NCBI RefSeq assembly: GCF_003056335.1
Contig: NZ_PYWA01000004.1
Coordinates: 124,001-188,000 of the forward strand
Length of the DNA stretch: 64,000 nt
DNA from: Paracoccus indicus
Lineage (GTDB): Bacteria > Pseudomonadota > Alphaproteobacteria > Rhodobacterales > Rhodobacteraceae
Direction of reading: 5' to 3'
The notes under the pieces are model-generated. The model was not told the origin of the DNA. It did no database searches and worked only from the letters and a program-made list of their open reading frames with translations. A program made the translations under genes and the position numbers. This document shows, one piece after another, positions 54,033 to 63,419 of this stretch; position 1 is the first letter of the stretch; the number at the start of each line of letters is the position of its first letter.

Positions 54033-54718
54033 GTCGTTCCTTCCAGCCGGGCCAGCAACGCCTGTGCGGCGGCCTGTTCGATGCTGCGTTTGGTTCCTGC
54101 GCCCTGCGATTGGGCGTGACGCCCGTCGGCCAGGCGGACGGTGATGCGGAAGACCGGCGCGTGGTCGGGGCCGCTGCGCTCGGTCTGTTCATAGACGGGG
54201 GGCGGCATGCCCTGCGACTGCGCCCATTCCTGCAGCGCGGTCTTGGCATCGCGGCTGTCGGCCTCGACGGTATCAAGGCGGTGCTTCCAATGGCGCAGCA
54301 CGATCTTGCGCGCGGTGTCATAGCCGGCGTCCAGATAGACGGCGGCCAGCACGGCCTCCATCCCGTCGGCCAGCAGCGCATCCTTGCGACGACCGCCCGA
54401 CAGCATTTCCGAACGGCCCAGCTTCAAAACCTCGCCCAGGCCGATCTGGCGGGCGATGGCGGCGCAGGTCTCGCCCTTGACCAGGGCGTTGTAGCGCGGG
54501 GCCATCTGGCCTTCGCTGGCCTGTTCGTCGGCAAAGAACAAGGCTTCCGAGATGACCAGCCCCAGTACCCGGTCGCCCAGGAATTCCAGGCGCTGGTTGT
54601 CGGGGCGCGTCACGCTGGCGATCGAGCCGTGGGTCAGCGCGCGCAGCAGCAGTTCGGGCCGCGCGAAGTCGTGGCCCAAGCGGTCCATGAAGGCGCGGAT
54701 GTCGGCGCCGGGGGTCAC
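54029..54718 (-). CDS. rnc: Ribonuclease III
   Basis: The protein has 229 residues. RNase III cuts double-stranded RNA and processes rRNA precursors. The catalytic signature is [14 protein letters not shown], and [15 protein letters not shown] holds the second acidic pair. A dsRNA-binding domain occupies the last 70 residues ([26 protein letters not shown]). The GTG start at 54718 overlaps the lepB stop as GTGA. It lies between lepB and era as in most proteobacteria. Confidence 0.96.
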   Translation of the reverse strand: MTPGADIRAFMDRLGHDFARPELLLRALTHGSIASVTRPDNQRLEFLGDRVLGLVISEALFFADEQASEGQMAPRYNALVKGETCAAIARQIGLGEVLKLGRSEMLSGGRRKDALLADGMEAVLAAVYLDAGYDTARKIVLRHWKHRLDTVEADSRDAKTALQEWAQSQGMPPPVYEQTERSGPDHAPVFRITVRLADGRHAQSQGAGTKRSIEQAAAQALLARLEGTT

Positions 54719-55506
54719 TCCACCGCCTTGAAGAAGCGGTCCGGACGCCAAGTCCAGAAATACAGTAGCGACCGCCCGGCCGAGGAGAACATGATACGGT
54801 CGGCGCGACCGATCAGATATTCGGCGGGGACGAAGCCCAGACCGCCGATTTCCTGCGGGAAGCGCGAATCCTCGGAATTGTCGCGGTTGTCGCCCATGAA
54901 GAAATACTGGCCTTCGGGAACGGTGAAAGTGGGGGTGTCATCGGCCACCCAGCCATCGACGATGTTGAGGATGGAATGGCTGACGCCGCCCGGCAGTTCC
55001 TCGGTGAAGCGCTGCTTGATGCAGTCGTCGCCCTGGGCCACCGGATCGTTGATGCAACGGGGCACCAGACCCTGCGGGCCCTGCTGTTCCTTCGTCTCGA
55101 CGAAATCGGGGGCGGGGGTGACGGGCACTTCCTCGCCGTTCAGCCACAGGCGGCCGCCGCGCATCTGGATGGTGTCGCCGGGCAGGCCGATGACACGCTT
55201 GATGAAATCGACGTTGCGGGTCGGGTGGCGGAAGACCACGACATCGCCGCGTTCTGGATCGGACCCAAGGATACGCCCCGAGATCGGGCAGGCGGCAAAG
55301 GGGCAGGACACGGCCGCATAGCCATAGGCCATCTTGTTCACGAACAGGAAGTCGCCGATCAGCAGCGTGTCCTTCATGCTGCCCGAGGGAATCCAGAAGG
55401 GCTGGAAGAACAGCGTGCGGAAGATGCCCGCGATGACAAGCGCCCAGAAGACGGTCTTGATCGTTTCCCAGATGCCGTCCTTTTTCGGGACCGTACTGTC
55501 GGCCAT
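54715..55506 (-). CDS. lepB: Signal peptidase I
   Basis: The protein has 263 residues. LepB removes Sec and Tat signal peptides at the outer face of the inner membrane. One N-terminal membrane helix ([24 protein letters not shown]) precedes the nucleophile in [19 protein letters not shown] and the general-base Lys in [15 protein letters not shown]. The C-terminal box [11 protein letters not shown] is complete. The protein also has a Cys-containing insertion ([25 protein letters not shown]) as seen in other alphaproteobacteria. Confidence 0.96.
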   Translation of the reverse strand: MADSTVPKKDGIWETIKTVFWALVIAGIFRTLFFQPFWIPSGSMKDTLLIGDFLFVNKMAYGYAAVSCPFAACPISGRILGSDPERGDVVVFRHPTRNVDFIKRVIGLPGDTIQMRGGRLWLNGEEVPVTPAPDFVETKEQQGPQGLVPRCINDPVAQGDDCIKQRFTEELPGGVSHSILNIVDGWVADDTPTFTVPEGQYFFMGDNRDNSEDSRFPQEIGGLGFVPAEYLIGRADRIMFSSAGRSLLYFWTWRPDRFFKAVE

Positions 55507-55582
55507 GATGTGTCCGTTCCTTCCTGGCGCTTGCGCAGCCTGCCTGCACAGGCGTGTTCTTGATCCGCCATGGGGGGCAAAG

Positions 55583-55993
55583 TCAAGTCTGGGCGGGTCC
55601 GGGGCGGGCCTCGATGACCACGAAAGCCTGCGCCCAGGGGTGATCGTCGGTCAGGGTGACATGCACGACCGCGTGATGTCCCGCGGGCGTCATAGCCGCC
55701 AGCTTTTCGGCGGCCCATCCCGTCAGCGCCATGACCGGCTGGCCGCTGCGCAGGTTCGTCACCGCCATGTCGCGCCAGCTGATCCCCATGGCAAGCCCGG
55801 TCCCAAGCGCCTTGGAGCAGGCCTCTTTCGCGGCCCAACGCTTTGCCAGCGTGCCCGCCTCATCGGCGCGGCGGGCGGCCTTGGACAGTTCGGTGGCCGT
55901 GAAGACGCGATGGCGGAAGCGGTCGCCGAAGCGGTCCAGCGTGCCTTGGATGCGGTCGATATTCGCAAGGTCGGTCCCGATGCCGAGGATCAT
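55583..55993 (-). CDS. acpS: Holo-[acyl-carrier-protein] synthase
   Basis: The protein has 136 residues. AcpS attaches 4'-phosphopantetheine to ACP. Motifs are [14 protein letters not shown] at the N-terminus, HRVFTATEL and [15 protein letters not shown], the last with the metal-binding Glu. It lies 48 bp after pdxJ and 76 bp before lepB in the minus-strand cluster. The pdxJ-acpS pair is conserved across proteobacteria. Confidence 0.95.
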   Translation of the reverse strand: MILGIGTDLANIDRIQGTLDRFGDRFRHRVFTATELSKAARRADEAGTLAKRWAAKEACSKALGTGLAMGISWRDMAVTNLRSGQPVMALTGWAAEKLAAMTPAGHHAVVHVTLTDDHPWAQAFVVIEARPGPAQT

Positions 55994-56041
55994 GGCGCGG
56001 GCTGCCGATGCGAGTTCATGGATATTTGGACAACCGAGAAA

Positions 56042-56776
56042 TCACCCACGGGCGTTCGCCATTCGACGGTGCATTTCCCGGATCGCACCGTCCAGCCCCA
56101 GGAAGACGGATTCCGCGATCAGGAAGTGGCCGATGTTCAGTTCCTTGATCTGGGGGATCGCGGCGATGGGGGCGACGGTGTCATAGGTCAGGCCGTGGCC
56201 GGCGTGCACCTCGAGGCCGAGGCTGTCGGCCAGTTCGGCACCTTGGCGCAGGGCGTCCAGTTCCGCGTCGCGTTCGGCGTGGCGGCCCTCGGTGTCGAAG
56301 TCGCAATAGGCGCCGGTGTGCAGCTCGACCACCGCCGCACCGATGCGGGCCGAGGCGCGTATCTGTTCGGCCTCATGGCCGATGAACAGCGAGACGCGGC
56401 AGCCGGCCTCGCGCAGGGGGGCGATGAAATCGGCCAAAGCGGCCTCATTGCCCGCGACGTCCAGCCCGCCTTCTGTGGTGCGTTCCTCGCGCTTTTCGGG
56501 GACGAGGCAGACGGCATGGGGGCGGTGACGCAGGGCGATGGCCTGCATTTCGGGCGTCGCTGCCATTTCCAGGTTCAGCGGCAGGTCCAGATTGGCCATC
56601 AGCGCGTCGATATCGGCATCGCTGATATGGCGGCGATCCTCGCGCAGGTGAGCGGTGATGCCGTCGGCGCCCGCCTTTTCGGCGATGCGGGCCGCGCGCA
56701 GGGGGTCGGGCCAAGGGGTGCCACGGGCGTTCCGAATGGTGGCGACGTGGTCGATATTGACGCCAAGGCGCAGCAT
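56042..56776 (-). CDS. pdxJ: Pyridoxine 5'-phosphate synthase
   Basis: The protein has 244 residues. PdxJ forms pyridoxine 5'-phosphate from deoxyxylulose phosphate and amino-acetone phosphate. The N-terminal LRLGVNIDHVATIRNARG, GITAHLREDRRHI, LCLVPEKREERTTEGGLDV-like segment and GHGLTYDTVAPIAAIPQIKELNIGHFLI are standard. ATG 56776 has a GGAGGA ribosome-binding site; the longer open frame upstream is not family-like. PLP-dependent enzymes such as lysA and the C-S lyase in the window need its product. Confidence 0.96.
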   Translation of the reverse strand: MLRLGVNIDHVATIRNARGTPWPDPLRAARIAEKAGADGITAHLREDRRHISDADIDALMANLDLPLNLEMAATPEMQAIALRHRPHAVCLVPEKREERTTEGGLDVAGNEAALADFIAPLREAGCRVSLFIGHEAEQIRASARIGAAVVELHTGAYCDFDTEGRHAERDAELDALRQGAELADSLGLEVHAGHGLTYDTVAPIAAIPQIKELNIGHFLIAESVFLGLDGAIREMHRRMANARG

Positions 56777-56805
56777 GGGATCCTCCGCAAGAGTTCGGGC
56801 GCAGT

Positions 56806-57639
56806 CTAGCGGGCTGCGGGCGGGGACGCCAGTTCGGTCGCCACCGCCCACCAGCCGTTGCGCGCAAGGGTCGCAGCGGCGGTTTCCGCCCACGCGGCGC
56901 TGGCGAAGATGCCGAAGCAGGTGGCACCGCTGCCCGACATGCGGGCGAAGGCGGCGCCTGATGCGGTCAGCGCGTCCAGCACCTGCCCGATCACCGGGGC
57001 AACGGTCGCGGCCGGTTCCTGCAGGTCGTTGCGGGTGCCGTGCAGCCAGTCGATCAGCGCGGGTGCATCGGCGAAGGTCGGGATCGGCGGCAGGGGCGGG
57101 TTGTCGCGGCGGGTCATGCCGGCGAAGATCTGCGGCGTCGAAACGGCCACGCCGGGATTGACCAGCACCAGATGCAGCGGCGGCAGATCGGGCAGCGGAG
57201 TCACGACCTCGCCCACGCCCTGCATGCGGGCGGCGCGCGATCCGATGCAGACGGGCACATCGGCCCCCAGGCCTTCGGGATGCTGCGGCATTGGATGCCC
57301 CATCCGCGCCATGCCGCGCAGGACCGCCGCCGCATCGGCCGAACCGCCCCCGATCCCCGAGGCGACGGGCAGCTTCTTGGTCAGCCGGATCGCCGCCTGT
57401 CCCCCCGCCAGCCGCGCCGCGCGCAGGCAGAGGTTGTCGTCATCGGCCGCCAGACCCGCACCGAAGGGTCCGTCGATCGACAGCGACAGCGGGCCGGGCG
57501 ACAGGGTGATCCGGTCGCCCACTGCGGTAAAGCAGACCAGCGAATCCAGCAGGTGATAGCCGTCGTCGCGCCGCCCCGTCACATGCAGCGCAAGGTTCAG
57601 CTTGGCGGGCGCGTCCAGATGCAGTTCCGGCCCGGTCAT
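56806..57639 (-). CDS. ispE: 4-diphosphocytidyl-2-C-methyl-D-erythritol kinase
   Basis: The protein has 277 residues. IspE is the GHMP-family kinase of the non-mevalonate isoprenoid pathway. The N-terminal APAKLNLALHVTGRRDDGYH, the ATP-binding PVASGIGGGSADAAAVLR and the C-terminal MSGSGATCFGIF are all present. The ATG overlaps the stop of the TPR gene as ATGA. Its products feed the polyprenyl diphosphate synthase encoded at 32.8 kb. pdxJ follows 29 bp after the stop. Confidence 0.96.
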   Translation of the reverse strand: MTGPELHLDAPAKLNLALHVTGRRDDGYHLLDSLVCFTAVGDRITLSPGPLSLSIDGPFGAGLAADDDNLCLRAARLAGGQAAIRLTKKLPVASGIGGGSADAAAVLRGMARMGHPMPQHPEGLGADVPVCIGSRAARMQGVGEVVTPLPDLPPLHLVLVNPGVAVSTPQIFAGMTRRDNPPLPPIPTFADAPALIDWLHGTRNDLQEPAATVAPVIGQVLDALTASGAAFARMSGSGATCFGIFASAAWAETAAATLARNGWWAVATELASPPAAR

Positions 57640-59474
57640 TCCGATGCGTCGGTGTCGCGTTCGGGTGTCTCGGGCACCGGGGTTTCGGCCTCGTCGCCCT
57701 CATCCTGCAGGACGGCGGTCAGGCCGCGGTCCAGCTTGTCGCGGATGCGGTCCAGATCGACCTCGCCCGATCCGGCGGGGGCCAGCGACAGGGCGCGCTT
57801 CCACTGGATCTGCGCCTCGCGCTTGCGACCGACCATCCAGTAGATGTCGCCAAGGTGGTCGTTCACCACCGGGTCGGAGGCCATGGTCCCGATGGCCAGT
57901 TCCATCGGCGCAACGGCTTCCTGATAACGGCCAAGCCGGTAATAGGCCCAGGCCAGCGAATCCTGAATATAGCCGTCGTCGGGCGACAGCTTGACCGCCT
58001 TTTCGATCATCGCCAAGGCGCGATCCAGATTTTCATTCCGGTCGATCCAGGAATAGCCCAGATAGTTCAGCAGGCTGGCCTGATCGGGGCGGATCTCCAG
58101 CGCGGCCAGCATGTCGGCCTCGGCGCGGTCGAACATTCCAGCACGTTCCAGCGCGATACCGCGGGCATAGAGCGGGAACCAGCGGGCCTGATCGGGCGCA
58201 TCTTCTAGCAACTTTAGCGCCTTGTCATAGCTGGGGATGGCAGCCTCGTATTCCTCTTGCTGGCGCATGACATCGCCAAGCGCGATCCAGGCGGGGGCCA
58301 TGTCGGGATAGGCGGCGGTCAGGGCCAGGGCGGCTTTTTCGGCAGCCTCGGCCCGGTCGGCACGTGCCAGCGCGTCGATGCGCGACAGCTCGGCCTGGGG
58401 GCGCATCTGGCCCATGCGGCGGACCGTCTCGAACTCGGCCTCGGCCAGGTCGAACTGCTGGCGCTCCTGCAGGAACTGGGCGACCATCAGATGCGCCTCG
58501 GGATTATCGGGGGTGATCCAGGCGGCCAGCCGCGCGTGGATCAGCGACAGGGGTTCGGGATCGGCACCGCCCGACAGCGCCGAGGCGAATGAGAGCAGCA
58601 GATGCGTGATGCCGTCCCTGGGGCCGGACACGACGTCGAAGGCGATCGGATCACCGCTTTCCAGCTGCTTGCGCAGGGCGACAAGCTGGGGTTCCTGATC
58701 GGCGCCGTTCAGGTTGTCCAGAAGCGCCAGCGCCTCGTCCCGGCGGTCCAGCTGGGCCAGGATCTGCGCCTGCGACTGGATGCCCAGCAGATGGCCGTTC
58801 GCCTCGGAATCCTGCATCAGGGTGCTTGCGGCCTCGTAGTCGCCGACCAGCGCGCGGGCCAGCGCCAGATGATAGTTCACGATGGGCAGGATGCTTTCGT
58901 TCTGCCCCATCTCCTCGAAGGCCTGCATCGCGTCCGAGGCGCGACCGGCCCCCAGCATGGCCCAGGCCCGGATGATGCCGTCCAGCAGATCGTCCTGCAG
59001 CGCCACACCCGGCTGGCGATGTTCGTCGATGAAGGCGATCAGCGCGTCCCATTCACCATCGCGGATCAGCTTGGCGCGATGAACCAGGCCGGCCAGCTCG
59101 GTATAATTGTCCTGCGCGATCAGCCTGTCGGCCATGGCGACGGCCCGGTCCACGTCTCCGGCCGATGTCAGGGCCACCAGCGCGCTGTCCTGCAAATAGC
59201 TGTCCGAAGGGTCCTTGGCGGCGGCCTTGGCGAAATACCGGGCGGCGGCGCGGAAATCATTGTCCACCGTCGCAAGGCGCGCGGCCAGATAGGGTCCGGC
59301 CAGACCTTCCGTCAGCGGGGCGTTTTCGGCGCTGTCTTCCTGGTGGACGGGACGGGCGGCGGGGCGGGTTTCGGTCTGCGCCCAAGCGGGCATCGCCAAA
59401 CCGCCGGCCATCGACATCAGGGCCGCAATCAGGGCCAGCCGCGAGGAAACCGGGCGAATTTTGGTCAGGGTCAC
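57636..59474 (-). CDS. Tetratricopeptide-repeat protein (secreted or membrane-anchored)
   Basis: The protein has 612 residues. A signal peptide (LALIAALMSMAGGLAMPAWAQ) is followed by many TPR-type helix pairs, clearest at PDSYLQDSALVALTSAGD-like segments and LLNYLGYSWIDRNENLDRALAMIEKAVKLSPDDG near the C-terminus. It ends in an acidic tail. TPR arrays are protein-binding scaffolds; the partner is unknown. The start is GTG 59474 with GGAAGG upstream. It heads TPR-ispE-pdxJ-acpS-lepB-rnc-era. The same TPR-ispE coupling is seen in other Rhodobacterales. Confidence 0.9.
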   Translation of the reverse strand: MTLTKIRPVSSRLALIAALMSMAGGLAMPAWAQTETRPAARPVHQEDSAENAPLTEGLAGPYLAARLATVDNDFRAAARYFAKAAAKDPSDSYLQDSALVALTSAGDVDRAVAMADRLIAQDNYTELAGLVHRAKLIRDGEWDALIAFIDEHRQPGVALQDDLLDGIIRAWAMLGAGRASDAMQAFEEMGQNESILPIVNYHLALARALVGDYEAASTLMQDSEANGHLLGIQSQAQILAQLDRRDEALALLDNLNGADQEPQLVALRKQLESGDPIAFDVVSGPRDGITHLLLSFASALSGGADPEPLSLIHARLAAWITPDNPEAHLMVAQFLQERQQFDLAEAEFETVRRMGQMRPQAELSRIDALARADRAEAAEKAALALTAAYPDMAPAWIALGDVMRQQEEYEAAIPSYDKALKLLEDAPDQARWFPLYARGIALERAGMFDRAEADMLAALEIRPDQASLLNYLGYSWIDRNENLDRALAMIEKAVKLSPDDGYIQDSLAWAYYRLGRYQEAVAPMELAIGTMASDPVVNDHLGDIYWMVGRKREAQIQWKRALSLAPAGSGEVDLDRIRDKLDRGLTAVLQDEGDEAETPVPETPERDTDASE

Positions 59475-59562
59475 GAAGGCGCCTTCCGGAAATCACATTT
59501 GCGTTTCCGCAAGCCTAGCTGTCCGGCAGGGGCGTCGCAACGCCCCCACCCTGAACTGTGCA

Positions 59563-61218
59563 TCACATGTTCGGGTAATTCGGCCCGTCACCGCCCTGCG
59601 GCGTGGTCCAGACGATGTTCTGGCTGGGGTCCTTGATATCGCAGGTCTTGCAGTGGACGCAGTTCTGGAAGTTGATGACGAAGCGTGGGCCGTCGGCATC
59701 CTCGACCACTTCGTAGACGCCTGCGGGGCAGTAACGCTGCGCCGGTTCGGCGTATTCCGGCAGGTTGACCGCGATGGGCACCGAAGGATCGCGCAGCTTC
59801 AGGTGGCAGGGCTGGCTTTCCTCGTGGTTGGTGAAGCTGAAGGCGACGTTCGTCAGCCGGTCGAAGGACAGCTTTCCATCCGGGCGCGGATAGTCGATCT
59901 TCGGGTAATCCTTGGCCTTGCCGGTGGCGGCGGCATCGGTCTTGCCGTGCTTCCAGGTGCCGAAGGGGTTCCAGCCGGTGACATTGGCCACCCACATGTC
60001 GATGCCGCCCAGCATCAGGCTGGCCGAGAGGCCAAGGCGCGACCACATCGGCTTGACGTTGCGAACCTTCTTGAGGTCGTTGCCGATCACGCCGCCGCGC
60101 ACGGCGGTGTCGTAATCCTCCAGCCGGTCGCCCTCGCGGTTCGCCTTCAGGGCGGCGGCGGCAGCCTCGGCGGCCTCGATACCCGAATGCATGGCGTTGT
60201 GGTTGCCCTTGATGCGCGGCACGTTGACCATGCCTGCCGAACAACCCAGCAGCAGGCCACCGTCGAAGGACAGCTGCGGCAGCGACTGCCAGCCACCCTC
60301 GCTGATGGCGCGCGCGCCATAGCTGATGCGCTTGCCGCCCTCCAGCAGCTCGGCGACCATCGGATGGTGCTTGAAGCGCTGGAATTCCATATAGGGATAC
60401 AGATGCGGGTTCTGGTAGTTCAGGTGGACGACGAAGCCGACCAGGACCTGGTTGTCCTCCATGTGATAGATGAAGCTGCCGCCGCCCGCGTTCTTGCCAA
60501 GCGGCCAGCCCATGGTGTGGATGACGCGGCCCTTCTGGAATTTCTCGGGCGAGACCTCCCAGATCTCCTTCATGCCCAGGCCGAACTTCTGCGGGTCGTG
60601 GCCATCGGACAGGTTCAGGCGGCCCATGATCTCCTTGGCCAGGGACCCGCGCACGCCTTCGGCGATGAAGACGTATTTGCCGTGCAGCTCCATCCCCGGC
60701 TCATAGCCGTCGCCGATGCTGCCGTCGGGGTTCTTGCCGAATTCGCCCGCGACCACGCCCTTGACCCGGTCGCCGTCCCAGACAACCTGGCTGGCGGCCA
60801 TCCCGGGGAAGATCTCGACGCCCAGTTCCTCGGCCTGTTCGGCCATCCAGCGGCAGACGTTGCCCATGCTGACGATGTAATTGCCGTGGTTCGACATCAG
60901 GGGCGGCATCGGCCAGTTCGGGACGCGCATGTGCCCGCCCTCGCCCAGCACGAAGAAATTGTCGTCGGTGACGGGCGTGTTCAGCGGCGCGCCCTTTTCC
61001 TGCCAGTCGGGGATCAGCCGCGACAGGCCCGAGGGGTCAAGAACGGCCCCCGACAGGATATGCGCGCCGACCTCGGACCCTTTTTCCAGAACGACGACTG
61101 AAATCTCGGGGTCGATCTGCTTCAGGCGGATGGCGGCCGACAGGCCCGCCGGTCCCGCGCCGACGATCACCACATCGTATTCCATCGATTCGCGTTCGAT
61201 CCCGGCTTGATCAGTCAT
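59563..61218 (-). CDS. Electron transfer flavoprotein-ubiquinone oxidoreductase (ETF-QO)
   Basis: The protein has 551 residues. ETF-QO moves electrons from reduced ETF to ubiquinone at the inner membrane. The FAD-binding N-terminus is DVVIVGAGPAGLSAAIRLKQ, followed by GAHILSGAVLDPSGL. The ubiquinone-binding region and a C-terminal [4Fe-4S] ferredoxin-like part (CPAGVYEV; NCVHCKTCDIKDPSQNI) are complete. It is the route by which the Mcd-type and fatty acyl-CoA dehydrogenases reach the respiratory chain. It is monocistronic; etfAB are not in the window. Confidence 0.96.
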   Translation of the reverse strand: MTDQAGIERESMEYDVVIVGAGPAGLSAAIRLKQIDPEISVVVLEKGSEVGAHILSGAVLDPSGLSRLIPDWQEKGAPLNTPVTDDNFFVLGEGGHMRVPNWPMPPLMSNHGNYIVSMGNVCRWMAEQAEELGVEIFPGMAASQVVWDGDRVKGVVAGEFGKNPDGSIGDGYEPGMELHGKYVFIAEGVRGSLAKEIMGRLNLSDGHDPQKFGLGMKEIWEVSPEKFQKGRVIHTMGWPLGKNAGGGSFIYHMEDNQVLVGFVVHLNYQNPHLYPYMEFQRFKHHPMVAELLEGGKRISYGARAISEGGWQSLPQLSFDGGLLLGCSAGMVNVPRIKGNHNAMHSGIEAAEAAAAALKANREGDRLEDYDTAVRGGVIGNDLKKVRNVKPMWSRLGLSASLMLGGIDMWVANVTGWNPFGTWKHGKTDAAATGKAKDYPKIDYPRPDGKLSFDRLTNVAFSFTNHEESQPCHLKLRDPSVPIAVNLPEYAEPAQRYCPAGVYEVVEDADGPRFVINFQNCVHCKTCDIKDPSQNIVWTTPQGGDGPNYPNM

Positions 61219-61381
61219 TCGCTGGTGCCCTCCCTGACAATCTGGCAGGCCGAGGCTTAGCGCGGCTTTTCGGCAGGGGCAATCGTGACGCCGCGAAGAG
61301 ATGGCCGATTGCCGCCTGTGGAACCATGCAGGCTTGCAATGCTGCCCGATTTGAGGTCACGATGCCCAAGAACAAGGTTCA

Positions 61382-61411
61382 GCGCCCCTGCCATCCGAAT
61401 GGCGGGGGCGT
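61382..61411 (+). other. Long hairpin in the greA upstream region
   Basis: GCGCCCCTGCCAT (61382-61394) pairs with ATGGCGGGGGCGT (61399-61411) with two G-T pairs and a 4-base loop, a 13-bp stem. No T run follows directly. It lies about 49 bases before greA and could be a leader structure or the 3' end of an upstream small transcript. Confidence 0.4.
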
Positions 61412-61459
61412 TGCCTTAGGTTTTGCACGGAAACCGCATCCCATAAGGACAGGGCAGCG

Positions 61460-61930
61460 ATGGATAAGATACCGATGACCCGCAAGGGCTGTGAACGGCT
61501 CGAGAGCGAGATGGGCCACCTGAAATCGAAGGAGCGTCCCGCGATCATCCGCGCCATCGCCGAGGCGCGCGAACACGGCGATCTTTCGGAAAACGCCGAA
61601 TATCATGCAGCCCGCGAAAAGCAGGGCTTCATCGAGGGCCGCATCAAGGAGATCGAGGGCATCCTGTCGCGGGCCGAGGTCTTCGACCCCGCCAAGCTGT
61701 CGGGCAGCATCAAGTTCGGCGCCACGGTCGAGCTGGTCGACGAGGACACCGACGAGGAACGCACCTATCAGATCGTGGGCGAAGCCGAGGCCGACATCGA
61801 GAACGGCCGCCTGAACGTCCGTTCGCCCCTGGCCCGCGCCCTGATCGGCAAGGACGAGGGCGACAGCGTCGAGGTCGTCACCCCCGGCGGCCAGCGCTCC
61901 TACGAAATCCTCAAGATCCGGTACGAGTGA
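61460..61930 (+). CDS. greA: Transcription elongation factor GreA
   Basis: The protein has 156 residues. GreA rescues backtracked RNA polymerase by stimulating RNA cleavage. The N-terminal coiled coil with [29 protein letters not shown] carries the acidic tip (Asp and Glu in [10 protein letters not shown]). The C-terminal FKBP-like domain ends [20 protein letters not shown]. The ATG has an AAGGACAG ribosome-binding region. The next gene starts 4 bases after its stop, so they are likely co-transcribed. Confidence 0.97.
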   Translation: MDKIPMTRKGCERLESEMGHLKSKERPAIIRAIAEAREHGDLSENAEYHAAREKQGFIEGRIKEIEGILSRAEVFDPAKLSGSIKFGATVELVDEDTDEERTYQIVGEAEADIENGRLNVRSPLARALIGKDEGDSVEVVTPGGQRSYEILKIRYE

Positions 61931-61934
61931 CCAT

Positions 61935-62864
61935 ATGTCGGTGATTGCACGCATCTCGAGCCTGGCGACACGCGATCGCATCACCACGGTCGGCTTCGCG
62001 CTGACGGGCGGCTGGCTGTTCCTGGTGGCCCTGTTCTGGCTGTTGGCCCCGGGCGGCGAGGGATCGGCCGGCGGTATCGCGCGACTGGTCGCCTCGGCCG
62101 GGGTTGTCCTGCCGGTGGCGCTGGTCTGGCTGGGCGTGTCGCTGGCCCGCCAGGTGGCCATCCTGCGCGCCGAGGCCGATGAACTGCGGTCGCATCTGAA
62201 CCGCCTGCGCGGGACCGAAGAAGGCCCGCAGGACGAGGTCGACGAGGCCCCCGCCCCAGCCTTTGCCTCTGCCGATCGCAAGCCTGCCGCCAAACCCGCG
62301 CAGCCGGCGGCACCGCGACCCGTGCCCCTGCCGACGCGACCCCGCGCGGCCGTCCCCGAACCGACGGCCCGCGCCGAGGCCCCCTCGGGGCCTCCGGTCG
62401 ATGCCATCACGCTGATCCGGGCGCTGAATTTCCCCGACGGTCCCGACGATCACGAGGCCATCGATGCCCTGCGCATGGCGTTGAAGGATCCGGCGAATTC
62501 GCGCGTCCTGCGCTCGGCGCAGGACGTGGTGACGCTTCTGGCGGGCCGCGACGTCTATATGGACGTCCTGCCCCCCGAACCCGCCCGCCCCGAGGTCTGG
62601 CGCCGCTTTGCCGATGGCGAACGTGGCAGTGCGGTCGCGGCATTGGGCGGCATCCATGACGCCGACGCCATGGAGATCGCAGCGGGCATGCTGGATCAGG
62701 ACGAGATCTTCCGCGACACGGCGCAGCATTTCCTGCGCCATTTCGACGGGCTGATCGGACGCATCGTGCCGGAACTGGACGACATGCAGATCTCGGTCCT
62801 GGCCGACAGCCGCAGCGCGCGGGCCTTCATGCTGCTGGGCCGCGTCTCGGGGACCTTCGGCTAA
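61935..62864 (+). CDS. Conserved membrane protein of unknown function
   Basis: The protein has 309 residues. Two membrane helices lie near the N-terminus (FALTGGWLFLVALFWLLAP, about 21-39; ARLVASAGVVLPVALVWLGVSLA, about 49-71). A short coiled segment (QVAILRAEADELRSHLNRL), a Pro/Ala-rich linker of about 60 residues, and a helical soluble domain of about 160 residues follow. No family could be assigned. It is placed 4 bases after greA and is probably translated from the same message. Its stop overlaps that of the convergent GNAT gene by 4 bp. Confidence 0.75.
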   Translation: MSVIARISSLATRDRITTVGFALTGGWLFLVALFWLLAPGGEGSAGGIARLVASAGVVLPVALVWLGVSLARQVAILRAEADELRSHLNRLRGTEEGPQDEVDEAPAPAFASADRKPAAKPAQPAAPRPVPLPTRPRAAVPEPTARAEAPSGPPVDAITLIRALNFPDGPDDHEAIDALRMALKDPANSRVLRSAQDVVTLLAGRDVYMDVLPPEPARPEVWRRFADGERGSAVAALGGIHDADAMEIAAGMLDQDEIFRDTAQHFLRHFDGLIGRIVPELDDMQISVLADSRSARAFMLLGRVSGTFG

Positions 62865-63379
62865 AGGGGCGCATCGCGGCGCAGCACTTCGACCTGCCCC
62901 CACCAGGGCAGGCCATAGCGGCCGCGACCTTCGGACCGAAACCCCACCGCCCTGTAGAAAGCCAATGCACCGAGGTTCGACAACCGAACCTCGGCCCGCA
63001 GCCCCGGAAAGCCGCGCCGGCCCGCCAGCATCAGCGCATGCTGCACCAATGCCCGCCCCACCCCAGCACGCCGATCGACAACGGCAATGCCGTCGATGAC
63101 CAGATCACGGGTCGGTGGTGCAGACCGGTAGAGCCAGCCGCGCCACCCCGCCCCCTGCAACAGAAAGCCGCCCTGCCCGTCGCGCAGCCCCATCACGCCC
63201 GCCACCCGACCCTGCGCGTCCAGCGCTGCCAGCCCCCGTGTCGGATCGCAATCGCCGCGCCCGCCGAAGCTGGCGCGCCAAAGGGCCGCCGCATCGGGCA
63301 GGACCCGCGCAGGGATCGGACCAAAAATCCGGTCGTCGACATCAGGTGGGCCTTCGGCTTGCCTCGGGTTGCGCATCAT
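62861..63379 (-). CDS. GNAT-family N-acetyltransferase
   Basis: The protein has 172 residues. The acetyl-CoA-binding motif is VVDRRAGVGRALVQHAL, preceded by LVIDGIAV and followed by LSNLGALAFYRAVGFRSEGRGRYGL, the typical GNAT order. The substrate is unknown. ATG 63379 or the next codon (63376) is the likely start; the longer open frame upstream overlaps the divergent azlC gene and is rejected. The ribosome-binding site is weak. Confidence 0.83.
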   Translation of the reverse strand: MMRNPRQAEGPPDVDDRIFGPIPARVLPDAAALWRASFGGRGDCDPTRGLAALDAQGRVAGVMGLRDGQGGFLLQGAGWRGWLYRSAPPTRDLVIDGIAVVDRRAGVGRALVQHALMLAGRRGFPGLRAEVRLSNLGALAFYRAVGFRSEGRGRYGLPWWGQVEVLRRDAPL

Positions 63380-63419
63380 GCAAGCAAGGTGCCGCGAACA
63401 GCGACAAGACGGAAGCGCC

